DNA from: Laguncularia racemosa
Lineage: Eukaryota > Streptophyta > Magnoliopsida > Myrtales > Combretaceae
Direction: 5' to 3'
DNA length: 64,000 bases
Assembly (NCBI GenBank): GCA_037954665.1
Contig: JBBMOL010000204.1
Location: 62,001-126,000, forward strand
The notes under the pieces were generated by a model, which had not been told where the DNA came from, did no database searches, and saw nothing but the letters and a program-made list of their open reading frames with translations. The position numbers were made by a program, and so were the translations under genes. Shown here piece after piece: positions 1 to 11,740 of the stretch; within the stretch, counting starts at the first letter, position 1; each line of letters starts with the position of its first letter.

Positions 1-861
1 AACTCTTTAATTTCATTAAACTAATCATAAACAATTTCTCAATTAACTAATCTGATATATGCCAAAATTCATTTTTGGATCATGAATCTAAAAAAAAAAA
101 TTGAAGGGCATGCAATTAATCAAAAAAAGCCAACAACCGCTTAAAAAAACCCAAACTTCATCACATGACAGAAAGTTTCAAAAAAAATAGATTTAGGGTC
201 TACTCCCCAAAAATTTTGGAAAAAAAAAAAAATTTTACTGAAGAATAAAAAAAATTCATATCAAAACCCCTTTAAAAATAGAATCTTCTTCTTCGTGGTT
301 TTTAATCTCCTTTGGAATCGACAAAATCTTTTTTCCCCTTGCTGTTTAAAAGCAGAGAAAAAAAAATTCTAACCTTTGTCTGGGCAAATTAACGTCTATT
401 TATCATGTACCCCGGGGTTGGATAATCACAGCATCCCAAAAGTAGAATCTTGTTCGTGTATCTCATCTTCTTCCAAGGTCCTTATGTGAATATACACAGC
501 AAGTACATGGGAGTGTACATTGGTCTTTATTGAAACAATTGAACAAAGCAAAATTTAGATACACAAGCAAAGACAGGGCGTGTATTTTGCCTGTATTTCC
601 AACATCCCTTCAGTATACACAAAAAATACATAGGCATGATCTCCTTGTTACTTTCTAAAATTCTTCCTTCACATGTAATGTACCAATTCCTTCCAAACTT
701 TCTCCGACTTTTCAAAACCCCTTTCCCCTTTAACTCGAAAATACTTTTGAAAACCCTAAATTAACATTCATTCCATTAAGCATCCTTTCTTCAACAAACA
801 TCAAAAAATTCAACAATAAAGACAATTCATTACTCTAATAAGGGTATTTTGGATTTTTAAA
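1..861 (-). repeat. 3' LTR (right part) of the Tat-like element
   Basis: This is collinear with about 7925-8837 of the complete LTR, including the shared phrase around the CTTCTTCTTCGTGG string and the terminal GGGTATTTT. Many isolated bases are replaced by their neighbours, a sign of poor base calling rather than normal divergence. Confidence 0.75.
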
Positions 862-862
862 A

Positions 863-898
863 CCTCCCCACACTTAATCTTTGCTTTCCTCAAGCAAA
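863..898 (-). other. Polypurine tract plus hairpin next to 3' LTR
   Basis: Read on the minus strand, AAGTGTGGGGAGG lies directly upstream of the 3' LTR and fits the plus-strand priming polypurine tract of gypsy elements. Immediately upstream is a hairpin with 7-bp arms (TTTGCTT at 880-886, AAGCAAA at 892-898, 5-base loop). The same arrangement recurs in the Athila-like element at 23500-23534. Confidence 0.6.
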
Positions 899-3800
899 TA
901 AAACTTAATCAAATTTCTCATTAACATGATTTCTTACCAAATAAATAACTCACACATTAACATTTAAATTTTTTAAACTTTAAAGCTTAATGAACCCCAA
1001 AAACTAAGATGTGCTTTTCCCCCCTTCATGAAAGTATTGTAACAAAGAACTTTGCAAATTTATGATTAACAAGTAGACCAAACTTTACCCTTGTCATTTA
1101 ACAATGGGTTTCATATCAAAATTAGACACAAGATCAATTTGAGCAAAAGGAAAATTGGACATTTCAACCACCCCTAAAAAAGTCTTAAAACTTTTTCAAA
1201 ATCTCTCAAGTAAAAAAAATCATAAAGAAAGTACATTTCATTTTTTTTTCCCCCGGTTTTCCCCCCCTTTTTAGTGATCTCTTCAAAAATTTTTTTTTCC
1301 TTTTAATATTCACTTTTTTTTTTTTTGGTTCAGCTTTTTAGGACTTGAACCCATTAACGAGTTTTCAACCCCCCATAATCTTAGGGTTGTCCCCCCAATT
1401 TAACAAACTTTTTCCCCTTAATTGAGGGGATTCCCTTTGGGGTTAAAAACTCAGTTTTAGGACCCTCTCAACTTTTGCCTTTTTGGTTTTTCATTTTTTT
1501 AAGGTAATTTCCCCGGGCACCATCCTAGGCCAGACGACCTTTTGGTCCAGTTTTTAAAGGAAACCCATCGAACCTCTATTCCTTAATTATTTTTTTGACT
1601 ATTGTAGGAGCAAACTTCGCTCTTCTGAGGACCAAAAACTTTCCCATACTAACCAACCTTTATTTTCAGGTATAACTTTTCTTTCATTAAATTATTATTT
1701 AAAGAGTCTTTTCCAAAGATCATAAGAGAAACATTTTTATTTACCCTTTCATGAAAATTAAAAGGCTCTCAAAATCTTTGAGTTTCCAACGATTTATCCC
1801 AAACTTGCTAAGTTCAATGTTCCAAAAAAGACAAAAGGTACATAACAACAATTTTTTAGAGGAAAATTTATTCACAAATGTTTTAAAAACTACTGATTTC
1901 GATCATATTTCAAAATTTTTATCAAGCAAAAAAAAAAAAAAAAAGGGGAAATTTTGAAAAACTTTACAATTTCCCCAAACCCCTTTTCAAATTTTCTTTA
2001 GTACCCCTTCCCCCACTTTAATTGAACATTTTCCCATTCTTATCATTCAAGAAACAATGGCTCAAAATAATTTTTGGGCCAAAACACAAAAAAAGATAGG
2101 ACTTGCTTTTGGTTTTTCCGAAATAAGGGGAAGATAGTGCAGTTGAATACACAACCAAAGTACATATAGTGTACCCATTTGTGTATCACCCTCCATACAT
2201 GCACAAATTTCCATAGGAACGCTCAAAATCAGTCTTGGTTTAGTATATTTTCAAACTACCTTTTTGAAGGCAAAAAAAATTTAACTACAACAAACCCAAA
2301 CATCCTTAAAGTAAAGTTCGATCTTGTTCTAAAAGCTAGGTAATAGTTTATGATCAAAAAAAGGTCCTCATAACTTGGTTTCTAAAAAAGATTGGAAAAG
2401 AAACACAACAAAATTGTTCCAGAAACCCACAAAAACAAAAATCCCAATATTCATTTCAAACCCTAACTGTAAATTTACTTGTTTGGGACCACTCATGACA
2501 TAACAAAACATTTACGTATTCAAAAGTCTAAACTATTAAAAATTTACTTCCAAACTCGAAATCACCATCAAACCCTCACCATGATGCAAGCATGTTGGAG
2601 TCGTAAAAAAAACCAAGCAACAAACCCTATTGCAATAAGTATTTAAGAAGAAGAAAAAGAAAACTTACTTACCTGATTCTTGAAAGGGAAAATTTTAGTG
2701 TGGAAAAAACAACCACGGGATGGAGGTAGAGTGGGAGTGAGGGGGCAAAAAACATAAAGGAGAATGGGTCGTTAAATCGATGAAGTGAGGGTCCTTTTTT
2801 TAGTACGGCAAAAAATTTTGATACACACCAAGTGCACAGTCATGTACTTAATTCCTTTTTTGTGGTTAGATACACGACCCGGGACCGGCGTGTACCTTGC
2901 GGGGTCGTGGGAAGGGTTCTGTGGGTTAGATACCGACCAAGTCACAGCATGTACCTTTTTCATTATCATAAAGCATTCTAATCAAAACACGACAGTACAT
3001 GACTTAACTTTTCGGTATAAAAGGGGGTTCTGTGGGCAATACACGACCTGGTACAACAAGTACCTTGTTTGTGTTGAATTGTCCTTCTTTTGGGGCAAAC
3101 ACGACCAGGGACACGAGCGTGTACCTTATTTCGGGACCCTGTATTTCACCAAAAGGAGCCCTTTTTTGAATCAACGGGGGGCTACCCATGACGAAAATTT
3201 CCCCCCCTTTTTTATTGCAAATTTAATTTTTAAAACCCCCGGGATGGTGAGAAACCGAATACACCACTATGTACCCGTTTTTGGAAATAAAGAAAATTTC
3301 CACATCACTTCAAACTTTAAATTTTCCCCTTAAAAAGGCCCCCCCATCCCCGAATTTTTCCCCAAAATTTGAGCTTAAAAAAGCTCTATTAAGGGGGGTT
3401 TTTAAGAATTTTAAACTTTTGGGTTTCCCCCCTAACTTTTCGTCCTACAAAAATTACTCCAAAAAAAATGGGGGGAAAAAAAAGAAAAATAAAGAGAAAG
3501 AAAAAACTTTCTTTAAACAACTGGGTTCCTCCCCCAAAAAGGGTTGTTTTTTAAAAACAAAGTCACCTAATGAACTGGGGGGCCAAATGGGGGGAGAAGA
3601 GGACATTCCTCCTTTTTTTACCAAAAAAATTTTTTCCCCCCCAAAAAAATGCTTAACCTTTGGGTATTTACCTTTTTTAAAAGCATTTCTTTGGGGAATT
3701 TTTTAACCCAAAAAAAAACCCCTTTTTTTTCCAAAAAAAACCTTTTTCCCCAAATTTTTTTCCAGGGTTTGTATTTTTCCAACCCCAAAGTTTCCCAAAA

Positions 3801-6308
3801 CTAACTCAAAAGGTGAAACCCCCCACAAAAGAATTCCCAAAAAGAAAAACATCCATGAACCCCAACTTGGGCCCACCATATCCTCAAAAAAACCAAAAAC
3901 ACTTGAAAAAGGGGGCGGAGGTTGCATAATCCGAAAGGGAGCGTCGAAAAGTGAAAACCCAAAAGGGCATGGAATTTTTCCCTTTTTTTGGGCTTTTTTG
4001 GGGGGGATAGGAATCTGAAAAAATCCAACAACCCATCCAGGAAAAATAAAATCATACCAGCCCAACCTTTTTAAACAATTGGGCCCCAAATGGGGGAAAA
4101 AGGGAAAAAAATCCTTTTAAATTGCATCATTTTTTTTGCGGTAATCTATACAAACTAAAAAACCCCCGGGCATTCTCAAACGGGATAGTTCATTTTTTTT
4201 ATTTGGTACCCCCCCTGTCATAAAACCCCCTTTTTTTCGGAAATACTTTAATGGGGGTCAACCCCTGGGAAACAAAAAACGGGTAGATCAATTTTCCCGC
4301 ATTAAGCAATTTTTTTACTTTTTCCCTTTTTTTTCAAAAAACCTCAATTTTTTATTTAAATCGGGGCTTGCGGGTTTTTCCCCCTTTCTTTTACAAAAAT
4401 CTTTTCCCCAAAAAATTTTTTTTGACAAAAAGATGGGGGAAAACCCCTTTTTAACTTCAAAAATTTTTTGCAATTCTTTCTTTTGTTGCCCTAGGGTATC
4501 AATAAAACCCGTCCTCTAACTCACAATTTTTATTAAATTTTGCTTGGGAAATTTAGAATTTTTTCCCCAAAAACTATTTAAGGAAATCTGGAGTTTTTCA
4601 AATTTTAACTCAGGTGGTTTTCCCCAAATTTTTGGGTTTTTAAACTCTAATTGTGGGCTATTTCCCTACCTTTAAAGCTTTTTTCCCCTTTTCTCAACTC
4701 AGGAAATTTTTTTTAACTATTTACAAATGCTTAAAAACGCCAAAAATTTTTTTAAGGGTTCCTTTTTCCCCCCCCCTTTTATCAAACACAATTCCCCCCA
4801 AACTTCCCCCAATCAAAAGGTCATGCAATAAACCGAAACTGCAAGTCAAGGGCGATTGCATAGCATTATCACAGTGCAGGCTTTGTTTAAAAAAGGGCGT
4901 CAGGCAAAATTTTCCAAATAAAAACCTTTCCCTTTCCCACCTCAACACAAAATTCCCCCCCCCCCAAAAAAATCCAAAAAAATTAAAAGGCCCCCCACCA
5001 AATTACCAAAATGGGGCCCCCCCCAAATAAAAAAGGGCCTCCACAAACTGCTTTTTCCCCCTTTTTGGATGGAAACCCAAAAAAACCCCCTTTGGGGGAA
5101 AATAAAAACCCTCACCTTCACCAATTTTTTCTTCAAAAACCCTCCGGGGAAATTGACTGATTTGGGCGGGTTTAAAAGAAAACCACTTTTTTCGGGGTTT
5201 TTGGTCTCCCCAAAAACCCAATTTTCTGGCATTTTTTTATGGCATCAAATTAATTTTCGGCCCCAAATCAGCCAAGCCCCTTGTTCAGATAAATTTTTCC
5301 CACAGGGAAGGGTGGGGAAAGCCCCCCGGGGTCTTTTAAAAATTTTTTTGGGGGGTTTTTTTTAAAATTTCCGAAGCAATTTTTTTCCAAAGTTACCGTG
5401 GAGAACCCTTTAAAACTTTTCCCTTTTTTTTGTAGCAACCCTTTTAAAAAAAAATTCATATTTGGGGATTTTTTGATAACCCAACCATAAGGGTTTAAAA
5501 CAAAATTTTTTTTAATAACTCTAAAAATCAAAATATGTTTTTTTTGTTTCTTTTTCTTAATCTTTCGGGTAAGGAAAAAAAGGGTTGAAATTTTAGGAAA
5601 AGGGGGTGGAAATTTTTCTTTTGTGAATTTTTTTTTGAAAAGCCCCTTTTCCCCCCTTTTTTTAAAAAATCTTTTCTTTTTTTTCTGGTTTCACCCCCCC
5701 CGACCCCTTTCTTTTGAAAACCTTTTTTGAGTTCCTTTAAAAAACCCTTTTTTTAATGTGAAAGCCCTTTTTCCCTTTTTCTAAAAGGGTTTTTCCCAAG
5801 TTTTCCCATGGTGAACCTTGAGAACCCCCCCTTGGGCAGAACTTAGCTATCTGACCGAAAAACCTGGTTTTTTAAAAAATTTTTGTTGATTCCCATGATT
5901 CCCCAAAGTCGGCTTTATTTTTAGAAACAAAAATAAGGCTTTGTTTTTCTTTTTGAAAACCCTTTATGAATTTTGGGAGGGGGAAACTTCAAATTGGGGG
6001 ATTTGGGGAAATCTTGGGGGAAAGGGGCCCCGATAAAACCTTTTTGGGGGGAATTTTTGGGTTGGCCCCCCCTTTAAATTTTTTTGTTGCGAAAAATTTG
6101 GGGTTTTTTTTTCTCCAATTTCCGGGTTTTTTAAAATTTTTTATTTTTTTTTTAATTTTTTTTTTTTGGGCCCAATTGGGTTTTTTAAATAAAATCCACT
6201 TTCCCCTAAAATTTTCCCCTTTTTTACCCCTGAGGGGGTTTCCCCAAAACCAAAATTTTTTTAAAACCAAAACCCCCTTTGATCTTTCTAAAAAAAAGCC
6301 TCAACTTT
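899..6308. other. Unreadable internal region of the Tat-like element, smeared sequence
   Basis: This should hold the 3' untranslated region and pol of the element, but the sequence is dominated by runs of A, T, C and G (for example 3440-3700 and 5960-6300). No protease, RT, RNase H or integrase motif could be recognised in any frame. At 2140-3130 there are repeated TACAC...GTGTA phrases resembling those in the LTR, consistent with a repeat-rich 3' untranslated region. The open frames here, up to 182 codons, are low-complexity and I do not call them genes. Confidence 0.6.
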
Positions 6309-7114
6309 GGACATGATAGAAGAAAGCCACATCCACTTCAAGAATCCTGCCACCTTCTTTTCTCTGCCCCTACCAAAATGTGACCATTCTAATAATCCAC
6401 GACCATGTTTTCCCAAAGGGAGTCAAACTTTCTTAAAGGTTTTTTTGGGTTTTCAAGGTGCCACCATTGCGGCATCTACTGTTTGTCTCGTTTGATAGTT
6501 CAACCCCTTATAAAATATCTAAACTTGAAGCCACTCTAGGATCCCAGGTGTGGGCATTTCCACATTAGTCCTTGAATCTCTCCTAAGTTTCATACAACGT
6601 CTCCATGTCATACTGGTGATAAGATTGAATCTAGCTCGAATTTTTAGGGGGTTTTTGAAGGGGAAGAATTTGTTCCAAAACTTCTTAATCAGACCTTTCC
6701 ATGTAGTAATGGGGTTCCTCATAAGAATTCAGCCACTGCTTTAGCCTTGCCTTTCAAAGAGAATGGGAAAGCCTAAGGCGGATCGCATAAATCACTAACT
6801 CCATTTAAATTTGATGTATTGCATATCTCCAGAAAAGTTGGATATGCACATTTGGATCTTCCCATCCTGTAAACCATCAAATTGAGTATATTGCTGCACC
6901 ATCTGAACACGGCGGGCTTAATTCAAAATTATTTGCCTCCACTCGAGGACGGACTATGCTAAGCTAACGCCATCAAGTTTGGCCTAGAAAAAACAAATTG
7001 GTCATGGTGGCTCATTAACTCAGCCATCCTATTATCAACCAGTTATGTTCGGGGGATCCACAACAACATTTCCTGATTCAGCTCTTCAGCACAATTATTG
7101 ACTTGATCAGCCAT
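6309..7114 (-). pseudogene. gag remnant of the Tat-like element
   Basis: The gag capsid protein would package the element RNA into particles. On the minus strand a start codon at 7112-7114 opens MADQVNNCAEE. Further on, in shifting frames, are VRPRVEANNFEL (near 6940), FLEICNT and NGVSD (near 6810-6850), AFPFSLKGKAK (near 6760), a block with KFWNKFF (near 6670), MPTPGILEWLQV (near 6525-6560) and GLNYQTRQTVDAA (near 6460-6500). These are in the order expected for Tat/Retand gag. Several frameshifts and stops interrupt it, and the sequence quality falls off below about 6300, so the breaks could be partly sequencing error. No zinc knuckle was found. Confidence 0.6.
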
Positions 7115-7376
7115 TTCTTCCCTTTTAGTGATTCCCTTGAATACCAAATGATGTTGACTCAGTCGAGTTTTGTTTTTTCCCTGATAACGATGAATAATTT
7201 TCTCTGGCTTAGGATTAAAAAACAGCAAGTTCCTTGGAGCGACTTCTGGTCATGCATTGTAAACGTAATACAAATCAATTATGAGCTCCAAATTCTCAAG
7301 AAGAAAAGGGAAAAAAAGATAAGAAAGAAATAAATTGCTTAAATTAATACATAAAAAGTGTTTCTAATATTGGCAT

Positions 7377-7394
7377 ATCCCCAGCAACGCACCA
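7377..7394 (-). other. Primer binding site, tRNA-Asp type
   Basis: The minus strand reads TGGTGCGTTGCTGGGGAT. This matches the complement of the plant tRNA-Asp 3' end (TGGCGCCGTTGCCGGGGA) apart from one missing base and a few changes. It starts six bases inside the 5' LTR edge at 7401. Confidence 0.65.
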
Positions 7395-7400
7395 AAAACT

Positions 7401-8837
7401 TGATCGTTGCCAATCGTAGTTTTAATAAATTGAATTATTTTTCTTAATCTTACTACGAAGCAACAGGCAAGTGCACCTATCGTAGCGTAATATAGCGAGT
7501 AAGCACAAGGTCATCCCTCAGAGATACACCAACTACTAGTACTAACCTCCATTCCTATTATCTAACCGCCACTTAAATATGTTGGTTGAAACTTAATTAC
7601 TCTAATCTTAAAACTAATAACTCACTAACAACAATGGTTCTGAAGATTTATCAATTAACAAAAAGCAACCTAGATCTTATTCTACTCCTTCTCTATCATG
7701 TAATTCATTAGATTTATGAAGATTGGCGTAATTGACTTCTTATACTGTCGAATTCTCTAGTCAAGTTAACTACTTTCTCAAGTATATTAACCTATCTAAT
7801 CCTAGGTTTATCAAATAGGATCTCTCCTTAGTTAATAGCAACCTAGAATTGCATAAAGCACATGAATTTGCATCAAAATAATCGATGTAAACAGAAGACT
7901 CTTGTTTCCTATCTCTAGAAGAACAATCAAATCTCATTAATTGCATTAATCTAATCATAAGAGAAATTTCTCAATTAACTAATATGATATCATGCATAAA
8001 TTCATATTCCGGATCTATGAATCTAAGAAACAATTGAATGGCATGCAATTAATCATAAGAAAGCCAACAACTTCGCATTAAAAACCAAATCTTCATCACA
8101 TGACAGAGAAGTTTCAAATAAAATCTAGATTTAGGGTCTAAATCCTCCATAAATTGGACAAAAGAAATGCAATTACTGGAAGAATAAATAAATTCATAGT
8201 CACAACCCTTAAAGATAGAATCTTCTTCTTCGTGGGTCTTCAATCTCCTTTGGAATCGATAGAATCTTCTTTCCCTTGCTGTTATGAGAGTCAGAGCCAA
8301 TAAAAAATTCGTAACCTTTGTTCTAGGGCAAACTAACGGTCTATTTATACATGTATCCCAGTTGGATATTACACAGCGGATACACAAGTAGTGTATCTTG
8401 TTCGTGTATCTCATGCTTGCTTCCAAGTGTCCTTATGTGAATATACACGAGCAAGTACATGGGAGTGTACATTGGTTGTGTATTTGAAACATCATTGAAC
8501 AGAAGCAAAACTTAGATACACAAGTAAAGTATATGGGTGTGTACTTTGCTCGTGTACTTTTCCAAACATCTGCTTTAGTATACACAAGCAAAGTACATGG
8601 GCGTGTATCTCGCTTGTGTACTTTCCAGAATTCTTTCTCTTCACATGTAATGTATCCAATTCCTTCCAAACTTACTCCGACTCTTCAAAACTCCTTCCCT
8701 TAGCTCGAAAATACTCTAGAAGATCCTGAAATTAACATTCATTCCATTAAGCATCCTTTTCTTCAACAAATCATCTAAAAATTCAACAATAAAGCACAAT
8801 TTCATTACTCTAGATAAGGGTATTTTGCGACTTATCA
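7401..8837 (-). repeat. 5' LTR of the Tat-like element (1437 bp)
   Basis: On the minus strand it begins TGATAAGTCGC (8837) and ends GGCAACGATCA (7401), giving TG...CA ends, and is followed by the primer site. The right part is duplicated at 1-861. It contains a TATA box and palindromic repeats, listed separately. Confidence 0.75.
8341..8620 (-). promoter_or_regulatory. LTR promoter: TATA box with upstream TACAC/GTGTA repeats
   Basis: On the minus strand GTATAAATAG (8341-8350) is a good TATA box. Upstream (8370-8620) are at least six short palindromic phrases built from TACAC and GTGTA, such as ACACAAGTAGTGTATC and TACATGGGCGTGTATC. Their position in U3 suggests cis-regulatory binding sites; the function is inferred. 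Confidence 0.5.
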
Positions 8838-8839
8838 CA

Positions 8840-9510
8840 TCCAATAGCCCACCGTGATCAACATTAACTTGACGAACCGGCTCTTTAAAGATTATTGTCT
8901 TTTATACTTGTAATTTATTTCTTTTAAACCATTTATTTTGTAAGCTTTTGAGACATTTTATTTATTTGTATTTTCAAGGATTTAGGACCGGCCACCCTTT
9001 AGTGGCATATGTTGTAATTGTTTAGTCATTTTAACCTTAAAGGGAGCAAGTATAAATACTTGCTTAAGTAGGGTTATGGAAAAAGTTGAGAGTATACAAT
9101 TTGTTGCCAATTTTCGTGAGAATTTAGGGTTCTACTGAAATTTTCATAAAACTCTTATCAATTCTTCAAGAATTGTGGCGGGTAGCAGTTAAAGGATTAA
9201 TGAGTCATATTATTTCCTTAGTTGATTCCATTTGATGCTAGTGTGTAATATCTAGTTTTGATTTGGATTGTGTTCTTTTGGTTCTTGATTTCACGTTAAT
9301 TGTTGGGTCAATTCTATCATTATATTGTTTACAATTTAGTGGAAATTGGATCCTATATTGTCTTGTTGATTGCAATTATTCAATTGCTAGTGGAATTCTT
9401 CATTTGCGTGGAGGCTTTTATATAAGTAGTTCACGCCATTTTAGTATTGTTGTTCATTAGATTTCCAATTAATCTTATGTTGTGTGTTTAATCCATTTAA
9501 GCACATCATC
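8840..9510 (+). repeat. Truncated LTR of the 10247-type gypsy family
   Basis: It shares, in order, the CTTTTGAGACA phrase, the ACCGGCCACCC...AGTGGCATA phrase, the AGCAAGTATAAATACTTGCT TATA palindrome (9045-9064) and the CTAGTGTGTAATATCTAG phrase with the LTR at 20023-21045. The first ~250 bp are missing where the Tat-like LTR begins. It ends near TTTAAGCACA (about 9503). It is more diverged than the other copies. Confidence 0.65.
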
Positions 9511-10246
9511 TTTTGGTGTTAAGATTATTGTATTTACAAATTAGATTATAAAAGGTTAAGGTGTTCACGCCATTGAGGAGGATTGTGACCAGATTTTGAT
9601 TAAGTTTACTTCCTTATTTATATGTATATGCTTTTATCAAATTAAGGCACATCACCTTGACTATCTTTCTTTGAACTTTTGTATTTATTAAGCATTTGAA
9701 ATTTATCTAAACACCCAAAAATATTATAAATGAAAGCAAAATAGAATAGTTTTACATTGGTAGAGTTTCTTGAAGTGGAATTATTGATGGAACCTACAAC
9801 TTTTACAAATAGGAGATGTTAGTGTACATATATGAAGAGTATACTATGAAAACAACTAGGGTTAATTGAGATTACCTTGATTTGATGAAAAATCCTTAAA
9901 TATCTAAAATAAAGGTCCTAAAATATAGAAAATTGATAAGAATAATAACTCTTACGTCTTGGAAGTTACTTACCTTAGTGTATGGAATAGCTAGTCTGAA
10001 AACTTTTGATGGTTTGAAGATGCAAGTTGGGTTAATTATGGATGAAAATTTCTATCTTTCTAGTGGAATATTAGATGTCATTGGTGGAAAGTTAGCCAAA
10101 CACTCGAAAAAAACAACCCCTAAAAATTGTATCAAGCATACACCCTGAATAACAATGTCCAACCTTCTTCTACCAAGCTTTTCATTTTGATTTCACCACC
10201 TTCTCATCACCATGTGAAACTTCCACACTTTTAGAGCAGTAGGAGA
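9511..10246. other. Unassigned, with a partial duplication of the LTR end
   Basis: GTTCACGCCATT occurs near 9430 and again near 9565, and AAGCACATCATC near 9500 recurs as AAGGCACATCACC near 9650, indicating a ~140-bp tandem duplication of the LTR 3' end. The rest, including a 71-codon frame at 9933-10148, shows no recognisable coding or repeat content. Confidence 0.4.
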
Positions 10247-10660
10247 TGATAGGAATTAAAATCTATCAAGACCTATCATTAGGGTAAGAGCCAAAGGATT
10301 TCAAATCTTGGCGATGAGGGTTGATTTTGAGCACATCGACCTTAGAATTATTTGTTTACTAACCTCTTTTCTCTTTATTCATGTATTGTATATTCCAATG
10401 GGCACACTTATCATGCTTTATAGGGTGATGGACAAACTCATTAAAACTCAATTTATAGGTTATCCATGGACCGACCTAAACCCGTGCTGAGCTAAGCCAA
10501 CGAATCCTATGGAAGAGCTAGCATCTTCAAGTTTAATTTTTATCTATTTATTATTTACTTGTATTATTTTTTCTGTAAGCTTTTGGGACACTTTTCATTT
10601 GCTTGTAATTGCCTTTTAGAACCGGCCACCCTAAAAGTGGCATAGTTGTAAGTTTGTGGA
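10247..10660 (+). repeat. 5' LTR of the outer element, first part
   Basis: Collinear with 20023-20434 of the 3' LTR (shared GGGCACACTTATCAT-like and GTTATCCATGGA phrases). It is interrupted by the nested element, with the target duplication CTTTT at 10661-10665 and 16778-16782. Confidence 0.8.
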
Positions 10661-10665
10661 CTTTT

Positions 10666-11684
10666 TGTTGTGCCTAAATCCACTTAGAAGAACAATTAAA
10701 AGACTCAAGAAAAAGCAAACTCAAGTCAACCACAAACTGGCTCCAAAAGGGAAAAAATTGCGTGAACCCTAGTGAAGAAGCAATGAAATCTAAATGTTCA
10801 ATGTTGCAATTGTGATACCTCAACGATAATCTCTTCTAACAACACACTAATCACATATAATCCCACGAGAATAACCCACAAATTCAAAAGAAAACTTCAA
10901 TTCTAAGAACTCCTTTCCACAAGTGATAATCACGTTTCAAGAGGAATTCTTCAAGGATGAATCGAATTCAAATGTAATGGATCTTAAATAAATATAAGTT
11001 GAAAATAATAAGAAGTAAATTCTGACCAAGAACTATCTCAATTCACCCCTAGATATGACACACATAGAGAAGAAAAGAAATCACAACAAAATGAAATTGA
11101 TACTACTCATAATTTCAAGGTGTTGTACTCGCCACAATTTCAACTCTTGGGATTGAAATTGATAAGAGTCTAATGACAATTAGGAACCCTAATTCTCACG
11201 TGAATATAAAATCTCAATTCTACAAAATATGGCCTCCTCAAACCCTCTCTTAAGCAAGTATTTATACTTGCTACTCCTAGAGTTAAAAAGTGCTCAAAAT
11301 TACAAGTTTGCCACTTTTAAGGTAGCTAACCCTAAATGAAAATTACAAGGAAATAAAAGTGTCCCAAAACCAAAATACAACCAAAATAGTTCATAAAAGA
11401 GTAAATATATAAAAGAAATGGTCCTTCATGATGCCAGTCTTCAAGAAGCTTTTGAGTCAGGTTCCGTTGACAACCCTGATTCATTCAGTAGTAAGGGTGT
11501 TATTGCATCCTGTAGGACTGACAAATGAACCTGCTGAAATGCATCAAAATAATAGTGCAAAGATGTAGAAAGTGGGTTAGACTTCTCAAGGTTAGGTTTC
11601 TCTAGCAAAACCCTCAAAACTAGATTTTGGAGACCTTTAGCTCGGGCCTTGGTGATAGGTCCTGGAAAAGTCTGATTCCTATCA
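10666..11684 (-). repeat. 3' LTR of the nested element
   Basis: Direct repeat of 15758-16777. Read on the minus strand it begins TGATAGGAATCAGAC, is preceded by the purine tract GAGGAGA, and ends GGATTTAGGCACAACA. Its first ~240 bp also encode the end of pol. Confidence 0.8.
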
Positions 11685-11737
11685 TCTCCTCGGGCTTCTG
11701 GAAGATTTTCCCTCAAATCTGATGGATCTTCGTGCAA
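11441..11737 (-). CDS. C-terminal tail of the nested element's pol, running into the 3' LTR
   Basis: This is an open 98-codon stretch that would form the end of the integrase tail, not an independent gene. It contains GPITKARAK, the wording typical of the C terminus of chromovirus polyproteins. The LTR begins at 11684 (minus strand), so about 80 of the residues are encoded inside the LTR itself. The upstream integrase lies in other frames (12039-12302 and beyond), so the reading frame is broken before this segment. The same LTR segment in the 5' LTR (about 16520-16777) still shows the family resemblance but contains a stop where the nested copy reads glutamine. Confidence 0.55.
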   Translation of the reverse strand: MHEDPSDLRENLPEARGDDRNQTFPGPITKARAKGLQNLVLRVLLEKPNLEKSNPLSTSLHYYFDAFQQVHLSVLQDAITPLLLNESGLSTEPDSKAS

Positions 11738-11740
11738 GTC

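Larger units (their letters stand above)
1..8837 (-). mobile_element. Ty3/gypsy LTR retrotransposon, Tat/Retand-like, left end outside window
   Basis: The element runs right to left. Its 5' LTR is 7401-8837, a tRNA-Asp-type primer site follows at 7377-7394, gag remnants lie at about 6309-7114, and the right part of its 3' LTR is 1-861, so the left end is beyond the window. Positions 1-861 match about 7925-8837 almost base for base apart from smeared base runs. The lineage call rests on gag wording (a motif reading EWLQV, then IFYKGLNYQTRQTVDAA) that resembles Tat/Retand gag proteins, and is inference. The pol region (about 900-6300) is too corrupted to read. The element abuts a truncated LTR of another family at 8838, so it probably inserted into that LTR; the second flank is not visible. 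Confidence 0.75.

Noticed and set aside
2785..5531. Several 70-180 codon frames on both strands
   Set aside because: They lie in smeared, homopolymer-rich sequence and translate to low-complexity F, K, P and G runs.
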